A DNA stretch of 64,000 bases, taken from NCBI GenBank assembly GCA_027620495.1, contig JAQCEA010000005.1, forward strand, positions 1-64,000. The letters are read 5' to 3'. This document shows, one piece after another, positions 41,732-51,457 of this stretch. Every line of letters starts with the position of its first letter. Within the stretch, counting starts at the first letter, position 1. The stretch is from Pseudomonadota bacterium. GTDB lineage: Bacteria; Pseudomonadota; Alphaproteobacteria; Puniceispirillales; Puniceispirillaceae. The notes beneath the pieces are model-generated. The model had not been told where the DNA came from. It was given only the letters and a program-made list of their open reading frames with translations, and searched no databases. The translations under genes and the position numbers were made by a program.

Positions 41732-42775
41732 ATGGCTACAGCCTCTACCCCCTTGTCGGTCAACGCCACCGCACACAGCCAGAAATTGGTCGCTTACTGG
41801 TTGTTTGGCATGGCCAGTCTGGTGGCCATAATGGTGGTTATTGGCGGCGTTACCAGATTAACCGGAAGCGGCTTATCGATGGTTGAATGGCGCCCATTAA
41901 TGGGAACGTTGCCGCCATTGAATGCGGCGGAATGGCAACGTGTTTTTGACCTGTATCGCGCCTCAGCCGAATATGAACAGTTCAATCATGGTATGGATCT
42001 TGGCGGGTTCAAAACCATTTTCTTTTGGGAATATTTTCATCGCCTCTGGGGGCGGCTTTTGGGTCTTGCCTTTGGCCTGCCATTTCTTTTTTTGCTATTC
42101 ACAAGGCGCATACCAAATGGATATAACCGTCGCTTGACGACATTGTTACTGCTTGGCGGGTTTCAAGGGGTTATCGGCTGGTGGATGGTGAAATCAGGCC
42201 TGTCTGAAGACGCCGCCGTTTCGCAATATCGGCTCGCGGTACATCTTGGCATGGCATTGGTGATTTTCAGCCTGTTGATCTGGACCGCGCTGGATCTGTT
42301 TTATCAGCCAAGCCGGCGGCCACGCGGCCACACCATGGGCAGCCTTGTGTTAATTGCCATTACCATTCTTGCTGGTGCGTTGGTCGCCGGTATGGATGCT
42401 GGCTTGCTATATAATGAATATCCATTGATGGGCGCTGGGCTGGTGCCGATTGAATATGGCGAAGCTGGCTATCTTGATGCCTTTGAAAATCCGGCATCGG
42501 CGCAATTCCATCATCGCTGGATCGCCGCGCTGACATTCGGCGCGGTAGTTGCCCTTGGCATGCGGGCGCGGCGCGGCGGGTACAAGATGCTAGGCGGCGC
42601 TGTGATTGGCGCGGTCAGTTTGCAATTCTTGCTGGGCATTGCCACTTTGCTGCATGGTGTGCCGGTTACGCTTGGCGGCATGCATCAGGCTGGCGCGGTG
42701 ATCTTGCTTGGCACAACCCTAGCGCTTGCCCACGCGCAATATCGCGGGCAGAAACGCGGGCAGGCTGGATCTTAA
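41732..42775 (+). CDS. ctaA: Haem A synthase (COX15/CtaA)
   Basis: CtaA hydroxylates the C8 methyl of haem O to yield haem A for aa3-type cytochrome oxidases. The 347-residue protein has eight predicted membrane helices. Typical motifs are [19 protein letters not shown] after the first helix, [15 protein letters not shown] with its haem-ligand histidine, and the second-half histidines in FHHRWIAAL and GGMHQAGAV. Its stop overlaps the aspS stop on the other strand by four bases (TTAA). Confidence 0.94.
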   Translation: MATASTPLSVNATAHSQKLVAYWLFGMASLVAIMVVIGGVTRLTGSGLSMVEWRPLMGTLPPLNAAEWQRVFDLYRASAEYEQFNHGMDLGGFKTIFFWEYFHRLWGRLLGLAFGLPFLFLLFTRRIPNGYNRRLTTLLLLGGFQGVIGWWMVKSGLSEDAAVSQYRLAVHLGMALVIFSLLIWTALDLFYQPSRRPRGHTMGSLVLIAITILAGALVAGMDAGLLYNEYPLMGAGLVPIEYGEAGYLDAFENPASAQFHHRWIAALTFGAVVALGMRARRGGYKMLGGAVIGAVSLQFLLGIATLLHGVPVTLGGMHQAGAVILLGTTLALAHAQYRGQKRGQAGS

Positions 42776-44544
42776 TCAGCCTTTTTTATCTGTGGTACGC
42801 GCCGGATATGCAATTCAGCCAGAGCCGTTTCATCGACCTGAGATGGTGCCGACATCATCAAATCCTCGGCTTTGCCATTCATCGGGAACAAAATAACCTC
42901 GCGGATATTTGGTTCGTCCGCAATCAGCATCACCATACGATCAATACCGGGGGCAATCCCGCCATGCGGCGGCGCGCCAAAACGGAACGCATTGATCATC
43001 GCTGGGAATTTTTCATCGACAACGCTGTTTGGATAGCCAGCAATTTCAAACGCCTTATACATCACATCGGGCAAATGGTTTCGGATCGCCCCAGATGACA
43101 ATTCAACCCCATTACATACCAGATCATATTGCCATGCTTTGATGGTCAGCGGGTCTTGTTCCTCTAGCGCCTTCATACCGCCTTGTGGCATCGAAAATGG
43201 GTTGTGCGAGAAATCAATTTTTCCAGTGATTGGATCGGCTTCAAACATTGGAAAATCAACAATCCAGGCAAAGCGGAACTGGTCTTTATCAATCAAATTT
43301 TGATCCTGACCAATTTTGACCCGCGCCCGCCCAGCAAGGCTGGCAGCCTCATCAGCGGCGGCACATGCGAAAAACACCGCATCCCCATCTTCTGCACCAG
43401 CCGCTAGGCGAATGGCCTCGGCTTTTTCGGCACCAAGGGCTTTGGCCACTGGCCCGCGTGCTTCGCCTTCACCATAAATAATATAGCCCATACCGGGCGC
43501 GCCTTGTTCCTGTGCCCAGCTATTCATCCGATCGGCAATCGCCCGGCTTCCACATTTCGGGCCGGGCACGGCCCGAACAACAGCCCCTGTTTCAATATTT
43601 TTGGCAAAAATGGCAAAATCGGACCCCCGGAAAATATCGGTAACATCACAAATTTCAAGAGGGATCCGCAAGTCTGGCTTGTCATTACCATATTTCAGCA
43701 TGGAATCGGCATAAGCGATTTGCACAAATTCCTGATCAACTTTTTTGTCTGAAAATTCTTCAAACACACCCCGGATCACCGGTTCAACTGCGGCAAACAC
43801 ATCTGCCTGTTCGACAAAACTCATCTCGAGGTCAAGCTGATAAAATTCCCCCGGGCTTCGGTCTGCACGGCTATCTTCATCACGAAAACAAGCGGCAATC
43901 TGGAAATAGCGATCAAACCCGCTGACCATGATCAATTGCTTAAATTGTTGGGGGGCCTGTGGCAACGCATAGAATTTACCCGGATGTAATCTTGCTGGCA
44001 CCAGAAAATCCCGCGCCCCTTCAGGTGACGATGCTGTCAAAATAGGGGTTTGGAATTCGTTAAAATTCTGCGCCACCATACGGTTGCGTATCGATTGAAT
44101 AATCTGTGCGCGCAACATGATGTTGCGATGTGGCCGGGTGCGGCGCAAATCAAGATAGCGATAGCGCAAGCGGGTTTCTTCGCCTGAATCCTCGTCAGAA
44201 TTGACTTGAAGCGGCAATGTATCAGCGGCGGATTGCACGGCAAAATCTTCGATGCGCACCTCAATATGCCCAGTTGGCAAGCTGGTGTTAATGGTGTCAT
44301 CACTGCGCCGCAATACCGTACCGGTAATCGTCACAACAGATTCTAGCCTTGTTGCCTCAACCAGCGCGAAACTGGCATCCGATGAATCGACAACACATTG
44401 TGTCAGGCCAAAATGATCGCGAAGATCAATAAACACCAATTGGCCATGATCCCGTTTGCGATGAATCCAGCCAGATAATCTGACGGCCTGACCAACATCT
44501 GATTCGGTTAATGCGGCACAATTATGAGTACGATAAGCATGCAT
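42772..44544 (-). CDS. aspS: Aspartyl-tRNA synthetase
   Basis: The 590-residue protein is a bacterial-type class II AspRS with the N-terminal OB fold ([19 protein letters not shown]), catalytic motifs [20 protein letters not shown] and [15 protein letters not shown], the GAD insertion, and motif 3 [19 protein letters not shown]. Alphaproteobacteria often use a nondiscriminating enzyme together with GatCAB; I cannot decide that here. ATG 44544 (MHAYRTHN) is the family start, so I reject 44586. Confidence 0.96.
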   Translation of the reverse strand: MHAYRTHNCAALTESDVGQAVRLSGWIHRKRDHGQLVFIDLRDHFGLTQCVVDSSDASFALVEATRLESVVTITGTVLRRSDDTINTSLPTGHIEVRIEDFAVQSAADTLPLQVNSDEDSGEETRLRYRYLDLRRTRPHRNIMLRAQIIQSIRNRMVAQNFNEFQTPILTASSPEGARDFLVPARLHPGKFYALPQAPQQFKQLIMVSGFDRYFQIAACFRDEDSRADRSPGEFYQLDLEMSFVEQADVFAAVEPVIRGVFEEFSDKKVDQEFVQIAYADSMLKYGNDKPDLRIPLEICDVTDIFRGSDFAIFAKNIETGAVVRAVPGPKCGSRAIADRMNSWAQEQGAPGMGYIIYGEGEARGPVAKALGAEKAEAIRLAAGAEDGDAVFFACAAADEAASLAGRARVKIGQDQNLIDKDQFRFAWIVDFPMFEADPITGKIDFSHNPFSMPQGGMKALEEQDPLTIKAWQYDLVCNGVELSSGAIRNHLPDVMYKAFEIAGYPNSVVDEKFPAMINAFRFGAPPHGGIAPGIDRMVMLIADEPNIREVILFPMNGKAEDLMMSAPSQVDETALAELHIRRVPQIKKAD

Positions 44545-44728
44545 TGAACAAGGGCTCCAAAAAACTAAATACGTTCCGTCGGTCAACTGCCGAACAGCTG
44601 GTTACGACCGGGTTCGACTGGGCTGCGGGCGCAAACCGCGCGAGTATGCAAAACATATGCGGTTGGTGCAACCAGCATTACCAAAGATCAACAAAGCTGT
44701 GTGCCGCTTGACCCCCATGCCCATGCCC

Positions 44729-44764
44729 GTCCACATGCCAGTCCGTATGCCAGTCCACATGACC
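44729..44764. repeat. Three tandem 12-base repeats
   Basis: GTCCACATGCCA (44729-44740), GTCCGTATGCCA (44741-44752) and GTCCACATGACC (44753-44764) lie directly after the 3' end of the homocysteine methyltransferase gene, in a 222-base spacer before aspS with no gene. Confidence 0.55.
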
Positions 44765-44766
44765 GG

Positions 44767-45780
44767 CTAACGCCGCCGGCCGCGCCGACCACCACGCGGT
44801 GCATTGCCACCACCAGATGTGTCAACGCCGTCCCATGCGGTACCAAGTGCCGCGGTCATAGCCGCCGGGTCAAATGGCCGCTTGGCGGTGCTGTTGAGCG
44901 CGGTAACCATGGCCGCAACATGCGCTGGGCTGGTGCCGCAACATCCGCCAATAATCTTGGCACCGGCATCACGCGCGAACAATGCATATTCAGCCATCAA
45001 TTCAGGTGTGCCGTGATAATGGATCGCACCATCTACATAGGCAGGAATGCCGCAATTGCCCTTGGCAACAACTGGGATGTCATTGGCTTTTGTTAAAATA
45101 CCCTGCACTGAATGCAACAGTTCGGCTGGCCCAATACCGCAATTGGCGCCAATGAAATCAGCACCTTGCGCCGCGGCAAAACTGGCAAAGTCAGCCGGGG
45201 TTACGCCCATCATTGACCGGCTTGCTGTATCAAATGTCATGGTACTGCAAATTGACAGGCCAGTTGTTTTCGCCGCCTCGATCGCGGCTGCGACCTCTTC
45301 ATTTGATGACATGGTTTCAATCCATAATACATCAACACCGCCCTTGGCTAGCGCGCTAGCCTGTTCGCGAAACGCCGCAACGGCACTGCTATGGGTCAAG
45401 GCCCCTAAGGGTTCAAACAGCTCGCCTGTTGGCCCGATTGACCCGGCCACAACAACCAGCCTGCCAGTGCTTTTGGTATGTGCATCAGCCGCTTGTCGCG
45501 CCAGTTTAGCCGCCGCTTCATTAAGTTCCGCGACCCGGTCTTGGGCGTTATGTAATTTCAACCGAAAACTGGTACCGCCAAAAGAATTGGTCAAAATCAA
45601 GTCTGACCCTGCATCGATAAAACTGTTATGTAGCCATAAAATATCTTCTGGCCGTTCAACTGACCATAATTCTGGGGGATAGCCAGTTTCCAGCCCGCGC
45701 CCGAACAAATTAGTGCCGGTGGCACCATCAGCAACACACCAGCCTTTTGTGGCAATAATTTTAGCAAGCGGGTTAGACAT
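44767..45780 (-). CDS. Homocysteine S-methyltransferase family protein (betaine-homocysteine type)
   Basis: The 337-residue TIM-barrel protein has the zinc-binding GGCCGTSPAHV motif with adjacent cysteines and the earlier GANCGIG cysteine, the three ligands that activate homocysteine. The start ADGATGTNLF and LTNSFGGTSFRL match the family. Alphaproteobacterial members use glycine betaine as methyl donor, forming methionine and dimethylglycine; that choice is inferred from similarity. The last eleven residues are glycine- and arginine-rich (RGGRRGRRR), unusual for the family. Confidence 0.85.
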   Translation of the reverse strand: MSNPLAKIIATKGWCVADGATGTNLFGRGLETGYPPELWSVERPEDILWLHNSFIDAGSDLILTNSFGGTSFRLKLHNAQDRVAELNEAAAKLARQAADAHTKSTGRLVVVAGSIGPTGELFEPLGALTHSSAVAAFREQASALAKGGVDVLWIETMSSNEEVAAAIEAAKTTGLSICSTMTFDTASRSMMGVTPADFASFAAAQGADFIGANCGIGPAELLHSVQGILTKANDIPVVAKGNCGIPAYVDGAIHYHGTPELMAEYALFARDAGAKIIGGCCGTSPAHVAAMVTALNSTAKRPFDPAAMTAALGTAWDGVDTSGGGNAPRGGRRGRRR

Positions 45781-45865
45781 AATGACCAGACACCTTTCAA
45801 AATGCTAGAGACGGCGGTTTTACAATGCCAAAAGGCAGACCGGACCCGGTGCCGCCGCGCGGTGA

Positions 45866-46123
45866 TCACAAAACCAATCGTTGAACCTGCCGACGTGGCC
45901 GTCGCCGCTTGGCACCTGTCGCTGCGGCCCGTCGTTCGCTCAAAATATCCAGTAACTTTAGCTGATCTGCTTCATCCATGCTACGCCAAGACGCAATTTC
46001 GCCGCGCGTGCGATAACAGCCAAGACAGACCCCGTCTGATGGGTCCATCTGACATACCGATATGCAAGGTGATGGCAATTTCGCCGGGGCTTGGTCAGCA
46101 GATGGTGGTTTTATTGTGGCCAT
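45866..46123 (-). CDS. DUF1289 family protein
   Basis: This 85-residue protein has the DUF1289 cysteine pattern PCISVCQMDPSDGVCLGCYRT, probably a metal-binding knuckle, followed by the WRSMDEADQLKLLDILSERR helix. A basic tail follows. The family is common and uncharacterised; the four cysteines (CxxxC...CxxC) suggest iron or zinc binding. It lies 29 bases after the DJ-1-like gene and 85 bases before the methyltransferase, on the same strand. Confidence 0.85.
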   Translation of the reverse strand: MATIKPPSADQAPAKLPSPCISVCQMDPSDGVCLGCYRTRGEIASWRSMDEADQLKLLDILSERRAAATGAKRRRPRRQVQRLVL

Positions 46124-46152
46124 TACGCCTCGCCTTGATTGACCTGATGCCC

Positions 46153-46683
46153 TCAGGCTGCACAGCTTTCATCAACAACCGATCCAACCGCCGCGTCAAA
46201 GGCTTCAAGTTCAGCTAGATCATCGCGTGCCGCGGCTGTGGTAACCAAACGCCCATCAACAACTGGCGCCCCACCGGCATCATCAGCCGTCGCGTGAGGA
46301 CGATCAGCCGCACCATCGATCAGTTGCAACAAGGCGGTTGCGTCACCCTGCAACAATACCGGCATATCTTCGCGGAGAAAAGCCCGCAAAACCCGCTTGG
46401 CGTGGGCTTCATTTTCCAGCGTGGGGATATGGCGTTTGCCAGCCGGGACAATCAACCCATCATAGTCAATGGCCAATGCGGTTGATAATGTCGCATCTGC
46501 TGGATAGGACATGCCCCAACCAGTGCCATTCCACGCATTTGTTAAGCCTGCTTCTCGCGACACAATTTTTAATTTTGCCCCGGCCTCCATCATCGCACGT
46601 TGGATCGCAATAAATCCGGTTTCGTCAAAACCGCTGGCAACCATGATGGCAATTGTTTTTCCGCTGAGATTTGCAAGCTTCAT
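46153..46683 (-). CDS. DJ-1/PfpI-like protein lacking the nucleophile cysteine
   Basis: The first 115 residues follow the DJ-1/PfpI fold: KTIAIMVASGFDETGF, VSREAGLTNAWNG and DYDGLIVPAG. Where the nucleophile elbow (usually ICHG or ICAG) should be, this protein reads VLLQGDAT (residues 109-116), without cysteine. The only cysteine is near the C-terminus. This resembles the DJ-1-like C-terminal domain of large catalases, which is also non-catalytic. It may be a structural or regulatory protein rather than a peptidase or glyoxalase. ATG 46683 is the family-type start (176 residues). Confidence 0.8.
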   Translation of the reverse strand: MKLANLSGKTIAIMVASGFDETGFIAIQRAMMEAGAKLKIVSREAGLTNAWNGTGWGMSYPADATLSTALAIDYDGLIVPAGKRHIPTLENEAHAKRVLRAFLREDMPVLLQGDATALLQLIDGAADRPHATADDAGGAPVVDGRLVTTAAARDDLAELEAFDAAVGSVVDESCAA

Positions 46684-46957
46684 AAAAATACTCCTAATGT
46701 CAGATATCAAAGACCCCACCATAAAGCTGGTGTCTGCCGCTTGGCAGGTCAGGGCCGCGCGACACAAAGCTGCGGCAATTGACCTGTATATTTGTTGAAT
46801 TGGACGCAGACATACCCTGTCTGCCATTGTAATTCAAGCCTTAGACGCCACGCTTTCACGCAAAAAATAGCAGATGGACTAGATCAACATGGCTGGCATC
46901 TGCTGTCGGGTCACGCCGCCTTTCGATTATTCTGACCGCGTTATGGGGATAACCCGG
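46684..46957. other. Spacer between the DJ-1-like and CDGSH genes
   Basis: No gene, tRNA or clear terminator is visible in this stretch. It presumably contains the promoter of the downstream DJ-1-like gene, but I see no good match. Confidence 0.4.
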
Positions 46958-47197
46958 CTAAAGCTTGGAATGGGTGCCGTCACATAGTGGCGATTTTGCC
47001 GATTTTTTACAGCCGCAGAAAAACACTTTTTTGCTTGCTGGGGCGGTAAATTTGATCGGCGTCATGCCGGTGTCTTTATGACTGCCATCGCAAAACGGTT
47101 GTTTGGCGCTTTTTCCACACGAACACCAGAAATAATTTTTACCTTCTTCAACCTCAACAGGCATTGGCGCTTTTTGCGCAATTACAGGATCACTCAT
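46958..47197 (-). CDS. CDGSH iron-sulfur domain protein
   Basis: Two CDGSH-type motifs occur in 79 residues: CSCGKSAKQPFCDGSHKD and CGCKKSAKSPLCDGTH. Each has the three cysteines and one histidine that bind a [2Fe-2S] cluster, as in mitoNEET relatives and bacterial duplicated forms. The N-terminus (PVIAQKAPMPVEVEEGKNYFW) is the usual lead-in. Such proteins move iron-sulfur clusters or electrons. It is a single gene immediately downstream of tRNA-Gly. Confidence 0.92.
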   Translation of the reverse strand: MSDPVIAQKAPMPVEVEEGKNYFWCSCGKSAKQPFCDGSHKDTGMTPIKFTAPASKKVFFCGCKKSAKSPLCDGTHSKL

Positions 47198-47274
47198 ATC
47201 ATTCCTCTATGATTTTTTGATGGCCCCTGTGTCATTCACAGATCGGCCGCATCGACACCTATTTTTAAAAAAAC

Positions 47275-47350
47275 TGGAGCGGGCAACGGGGTTCGAACCC
47301 GCGACCCCGAGCTTGGGAAGCTCGTGCTCTACCAACTGAGCTACACCCGC
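47275..47350 (-). tRNA. tRNA-Gly (anticodon CCC)
   Basis: On the minus strand a complete cloverleaf starts GCGGGTG. It has the D arm GTAGCTCAGTTGGTAGAGC, an anticodon stem CGAGC/GCTCG with loop TTCCCAA (anticodon CCC), and the T arm GCGGGTTCGAACCCC. The acceptor ends in TGCCCGC, a discriminator T, and encoded CCA. The acceptor stem pairs with two G-T pairs. A possible -35 TTGTCG lies about 35 bases upstream. Confidence 0.95.
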
Positions 47351-47581
47351 ATCGCGCGCATACTGCCTATTTTCGCGATCGCCGACAAGCTGAAAATATA
47401 TCTGCTAGGCTAGAATGCGAGGTAATCTATCTGGTGGCCGCCAAAATCAGTGCTTTGACATCACCGATATCAGCTTAGGGCCAGCAAAACCCGATATCGG
47501 TTGCATTTCGGCATAGTTTTGTTCATAAAATTGGCGTATCCCGTGTGGGGTTTTAACCGTTGTGACAATGTGGCAGAGCCG

Positions 47582-48226
47582 ATGATGACACCTTACGACA
47601 CTGGCGAGACGAAAGACATTCCAGAAGATCAAACATCTTCAATTTCAACCGCCACCCGGCGTCCAAGCCGAAGCGAGGCTGAAGCCGCAGTTGAATTGCT
47701 GTTGCGCTGGATTGGGGATGACCCCGCCCGCGAAGGCTTGGTCGGCACGCATGAACGCGTGGTCCGCGCATGGGAAGAATTTTGCGTTGGTTATAATGAA
47801 GACCCAGCCAGCATGCTACAGCGCACCTTTGAAGAGGTCGAAGGCTATGACGACATGGTGATGCTGCGCAATATCCGGATGGAAAGCCATTGCGAACATC
47901 ACCTTGTCCCCATTTTAGGATCGGCCCATATCGCCTATATGCCGGATCGCCGTGTTGTTGGCATTTCGAAACTGGCACGCGTCATTGATAGCTTTGCACG
48001 GCGTCTGCAGACCCAAGAAACTCTTACCGCACAGGTCGCTGAAACCATCCAGTCTGTCCTGCAGCCAAAAGGTGTGGCCATTTTAATCGATGCCCAACAT
48101 CAATGTATGACGACAAGGGGTGTGCGTAAGCCAGATGTATCGATGGTCACAACCCGCTTTACCGGTGTGTTCCAGACCGATACAAATCTGCAACGGCGGT
48201 TTCTGGAGCAGGCACGGCTTGGCTAG
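47582..48226 (+). CDS. folE: GTP cyclohydrolase I
   Basis: FolE converts GTP to dihydroneopterin triphosphate, starting folate and pterin synthesis. The 214-residue protein has the zinc ligands in RMESHCEHHLVPILG (Cys, His) and CMTTRGVRKP. The VGISKLARVIDSFARRLQTQE segment is typical. ATG at 47582 (MMTPYD) gives a normal length; the frame extends to 47501 without family support. Confidence 0.96.
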   Translation: MMTPYDTGETKDIPEDQTSSISTATRRPSRSEAEAAVELLLRWIGDDPAREGLVGTHERVVRAWEEFCVGYNEDPASMLQRTFEEVEGYDDMVMLRNIRMESHCEHHLVPILGSAHIAYMPDRRVVGISKLARVIDSFARRLQTQETLTAQVAETIQSVLQPKGVAILIDAQHQCMTTRGVRKPDVSMVTTRFTGVFQTDTNLQRRFLEQARLG

Positions 48227-48277
48227 ACCGTTGCATGGCACCTTGCCACATCAACGTAAAAAGTTGAGATTACCAGC

Positions 48278-49723
48278 ATGCAGCTATCGCCTGTCATAAA
48301 TATTTTAGGATTGCTGACAACGGTGCTAGCCGCCGCCATGTTGATTCCCATGTGTGTGGATTTGTATTCAGGCTCGGGTGAATGGCAAGTTTTTGCGCTT
48401 TCTGCACTTTTAACAGCCTTTTTCGGCGTCTCTGTCTGGCTGGCAACAAATCGCCGCGAAGCGCTCGACCTTGGACTACGGCAAGCATTTTTGTTGACCA
48501 ACGGGGCGTGGTTTCTGATTGGCGTCTTTGGCGCCCTGCCATTTTTGTTCAGCGAATTAAACCTGAGCCTGACCGATTCCATTTTTGAATCAGTGTCTGG
48601 CATCACCACAACCGGATCGACAATCCTGCCATTTATTGAAATCGCCTCACCCGGCATTTTAATGTGGCGCGCGCTTCTTCAATGGCTTGGCGGGGTTGGT
48701 ATTGTGGTGATGGCGATGGCGGTTTTGCCGATGCTGTCGGTTGGTGGAATGCAGCTTTTCCGAACTGAATCATATGAACGCGCCGAAAATGTGGTACCAC
48801 GCGCCACCCAACTGGCTGGGGGGATCGGCTTGATCTATGCCGGCCTTACAGCCATCTGGGCGATCATGCTAGCCCTTGCCGGCATGAATATGTTTGATGC
48901 TGTGACCCATGCTATGACAACGCTTGCTACCGGCGGATATTCTACCCGCACAGCCTCTATCGGTGCGTTCGATTCGGTGGCAATTGAATGGATCGTTATT
49001 TTGGGAATGATCGTTGGCAGCTTGCCTTTTGCGCATTATCTCGCGGTCACGCGGGGCGGTTGGCGCAGCCTAATTAACGACCCACAAGTGCGCTTATTTT
49101 TGCTATTGGTGACCGGGTTAATTATTTTGCTGAGCTGGTATTTAACGCACTCTGGCCAAGCCTTTGGCAACGCCTTTCGCCAGTCAAGCTTCAATGCCGT
49201 TTCAATTATGACCGGGACCGGCTATGTGAGTGCAAATTATTCAGCATGGGGCGGCTTTGCCTCGACAATTTTGTTAATGGCGATGTTTATTGGCGGGTGC
49301 GGGGGGTCAACCACCTGCGGCATTAAGGTGTTTCGCCTGCAGGTTCTAGCCGCCACCGCACGCGTGCAAATTAGCCGGCTGTTGCGGCCGCATGCCGTGG
49401 TGCTCGCCTATTATAACCGGCGTCCCGTGACCCCAGAGGTGATGGACTCGGTGATGGGATTTTTCTATCTTTATATTCTGGGCTTTGTGTTGATCGCCAC
49501 TCTGCTTGGTTTAATGGGGCTGGATTTTGTGACCGCGCTTTCGGGTGCGGCCACCTCTATCAGCAATGTGGGCCCGGGGCTTGGCGAGGTCATTGGCGCA
49601 GAGGGCAATTTTTCATCCCTGCCTGACTCAGCAAAATGGGTGATGTCCTTTGGCATGCTGCTTGGACGACTGGAAATTTTCACGGTTCTTGTGATGCTGA
49701 ATCCGGGGTTCTGGCAACGTTAA
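48278..49723 (+). CDS. trkH: Trk-type potassium uptake membrane protein TrkH
   Basis: TrkH forms the potassium pore with regulatory TrkA. The 481-residue protein has repeated membrane-pore-membrane units. Selectivity-filter-like segments are SGITTTGSTILP, TTLATGGYSTRTAS, SIMTGTGYVSANY and ATSISNVGPGLGEV. The GGCGGSTTCGIKV segment precedes the third repeat. All four filter segments are intact. No trkA gene is adjacent. Confidence 0.93.
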   Translation: MQLSPVINILGLLTTVLAAAMLIPMCVDLYSGSGEWQVFALSALLTAFFGVSVWLATNRREALDLGLRQAFLLTNGAWFLIGVFGALPFLFSELNLSLTDSIFESVSGITTTGSTILPFIEIASPGILMWRALLQWLGGVGIVVMAMAVLPMLSVGGMQLFRTESYERAENVVPRATQLAGGIGLIYAGLTAIWAIMLALAGMNMFDAVTHAMTTLATGGYSTRTASIGAFDSVAIEWIVILGMIVGSLPFAHYLAVTRGGWRSLINDPQVRLFLLLVTGLIILLSWYLTHSGQAFGNAFRQSSFNAVSIMTGTGYVSANYSAWGGFASTILLMAMFIGGCGGSTTCGIKVFRLQVLAATARVQISRLLRPHAVVLAYYNRRPVTPEVMDSVMGFFYLYILGFVLIATLLGLMGLDFVTALSGAATSISNVGPGLGEVIGAEGNFSSLPDSAKWVMSFGMLLGRLEIFTVLVMLNPGFWQR

Positions 49724-49747
49724 ATTTGCTGGCATCGCCAGCGATGC

Positions 49748-50347
49748 TTACGGCAAAATGATGTTATTAATTTGCAAAAATTCGGCGCGGGCTTGCCGAT
49801 CAAGCGACGTCAACGCCCCCATCAACGCGGTCTGCATGGCATTTTGTAAATCAACGGTGCTGGCCGATTCAGGGATTGTTACACTGTGATCTGCCTGCAA
49901 TTGTACCAACGCCTGACTGCCACCAACCGGTTGCAACCACATAATTTTAACGTCAAATTCTGCCTTGATCTTGCTTTCCTGCTGGTCGGTCAGCAAGGTT
50001 TTAATGCCAGCTTCTAATGGCAAGGCAATACGTGTCACCGAGGCACGCGAAATATCAAACACAAGTTCCCCACTGCCACCAGCTGGTTGCAAGACCTGTG
50101 ATGCCCATTTGGCCAAAAGATTGCTTGGCAAGGTTTGTGCCCGGTGTCCGATATAAGGCGGCTCAACAGGCATTTGCCAATTATCAATGATTTCAAGACG
50201 CCGCGCATTCATTGCGAGTGGCACAAATGCATCTGCCGTTGTGGTGGGGGGTACTGGTGCTGTTGTCTGACAGCCACCAAGCCCGGCTAAAACCGCAAAG
50301 ACAATCACAACATAGCGCCAAATCTGCATGGTCGAATTCTTCCCCAT
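49748..50347 (-). CDS. Putative lipoprotein of unknown function
   Basis: The N-terminus (YVVIVFAVLAGLGGCQTTAP) is a lipoprotein signal with lipobox LGGC, so the mature protein is likely anchored to a membrane. The rest has mixed strands and helices with no known domain. Starts at 50347 (MGKNST), with GGGAAAAG upstream, or internal MQIWRY are possible; the frame opens at 50374. It is downstream of hslO on the same strand, 98 bases apart, and converges on trkH. Confidence 0.65.
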   Translation of the reverse strand: MGKNSTMQIWRYVVIVFAVLAGLGGCQTTAPVPPTTTADAFVPLAMNARRLEIIDNWQMPVEPPYIGHRAQTLPSNLLAKWASQVLQPAGGSGELVFDISRASVTRIALPLEAGIKTLLTDQQESKIKAEFDVKIMWLQPVGGSQALVQLQADHSVTIPESASTVDLQNAMQTALMGALTSLDRQARAEFLQINNIILP

Positions 50348-50444
50348 ATTCTTTTCCCAAGCTTGTCCCATCATCAGTCATTTAGGCAAAAATGCCAACT
50401 GCCAATTCGGTTCACAGTGCAAAATTTTGATCAGCCACAGGGCA

Positions 50445-51419
50445 TCAGCTTTGAAATGCTGGCAGATCATTCTTGTTAAACACACGTTCGGTTTTGCAAA
50501 ATTCACAGGTGATATGCAACGCCCCATCGGCATCTGCCAGATCATTGACATCATCAACGCTTAACTGGGTCAGCATAGACTCAACTTTCTGCACATCACA
50601 CCGGCATTGATCGGTCACCGCGCGGGCTGGTGCCACATGCGGGGCCATGGAATTAAACAAGCGAAAAATAATTTCCTCGGGGGTAAGCGCCGAGTCAAGA
50701 AGTTCAGCGCGGGTCACCGAAGACAGTAATGTTTTTGCCGTATGCCAGGCATCATCACTGGCGGCTTTGGCACCTGCGGCCGATACAGCTTCACCGCCTT
50801 CGGTGGCGATACGCTGGAGCATCAATGCCGATGCCTGCCATCCTGACGGCCCTGTATCAGCGGCACATAACACCATGGTGTCGGTCTGTTCCGAATTTTC
50901 AAACCAGCGCATGGCGGCGTCGCTTAAATGCGGGCCATCAAGTTCAACAATGCCCTGATACCGCCCGCCAGTGGCATCATCATCAACCGTAAAGGCAATA
51001 TAGCCGCCCCCCATCAGCGGTACGATCTGGACAGCGTCATCATTTGGTTGGGCCAGCTGTATGGCGGCAAGCTGGCTTTGGTCCTCATCCAGCGCGCAAT
51101 AGCCGCGCAAATGACCAGCCTGGGTGATATCTGCAAATAATGTCCGCACCAAACCATCGCCCTTGGCCTGCAAGGTGAACACGCCATCAAACTTTAACGT
51201 GCTTGATAAACAGGCGGCCAAAGCCAAGGCTTCGGCTTGCAGGCGGCCGACCAGATCTGGATAATTATGCCGGGCAATGATGGTGCTGGCGGCCATGCCG
51301 ACAGACGCCATACGCCCGCGAATCAGCGCCGCATCACTCGATCCATCCGCAAGATAAAATGGCAGAATCTGCGACCCGGCCGGTACATTATCGTTGAGCA
51401 TCACCCCATCCTGAATCAA
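50445..51419 (-). CDS. hslO: 33 kDa chaperonin Hsp33
   Basis: Hsp33 is a redox-activated holdase. The 324-residue protein has the N-terminal folding domain and the C-terminal zinc-redox centre: CRCDVQKVESML and CEFCKTERVF provide the CxC and CxxC ligands. The sequence FYLADGSSDAALIRGRM near the N-terminus is typical. It follows argF after 38 bases; argD-argF-hslO is the standard order in Alphaproteobacteria. Confidence 0.94.
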   Translation of the reverse strand: MIQDGVMLNDNVPAGSQILPFYLADGSSDAALIRGRMASVGMAASTIIARHNYPDLVGRLQAEALALAACLSSTLKFDGVFTLQAKGDGLVRTLFADITQAGHLRGYCALDEDQSQLAAIQLAQPNDDAVQIVPLMGGGYIAFTVDDDATGGRYQGIVELDGPHLSDAAMRWFENSEQTDTMVLCAADTGPSGWQASALMLQRIATEGGEAVSAAGAKAASDDAWHTAKTLLSSVTRAELLDSALTPEEIIFRLFNSMAPHVAPARAVTDQCRCDVQKVESMLTQLSVDDVNDLADADGALHITCEFCKTERVFNKNDLPAFQS

Positions 51420-51457
51420 AATTTTTCACCGCGATGCAGCAGAGCGCGCAGATCGTG

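Noticed and set aside
41512-41769. 85-residue minus-strand frame between groES and ctaA
   Set aside because: It overlaps the start of ctaA and the likely ctaA promoter; its sequence resembles no family and lacks a clear ribosome site.
47275-47350. tRNA-Gly as an integration site for a genomic island
   Set aside because: No repeated 3' tRNA fragment or integrase lies nearby, and both flanks are ordinary core genes.
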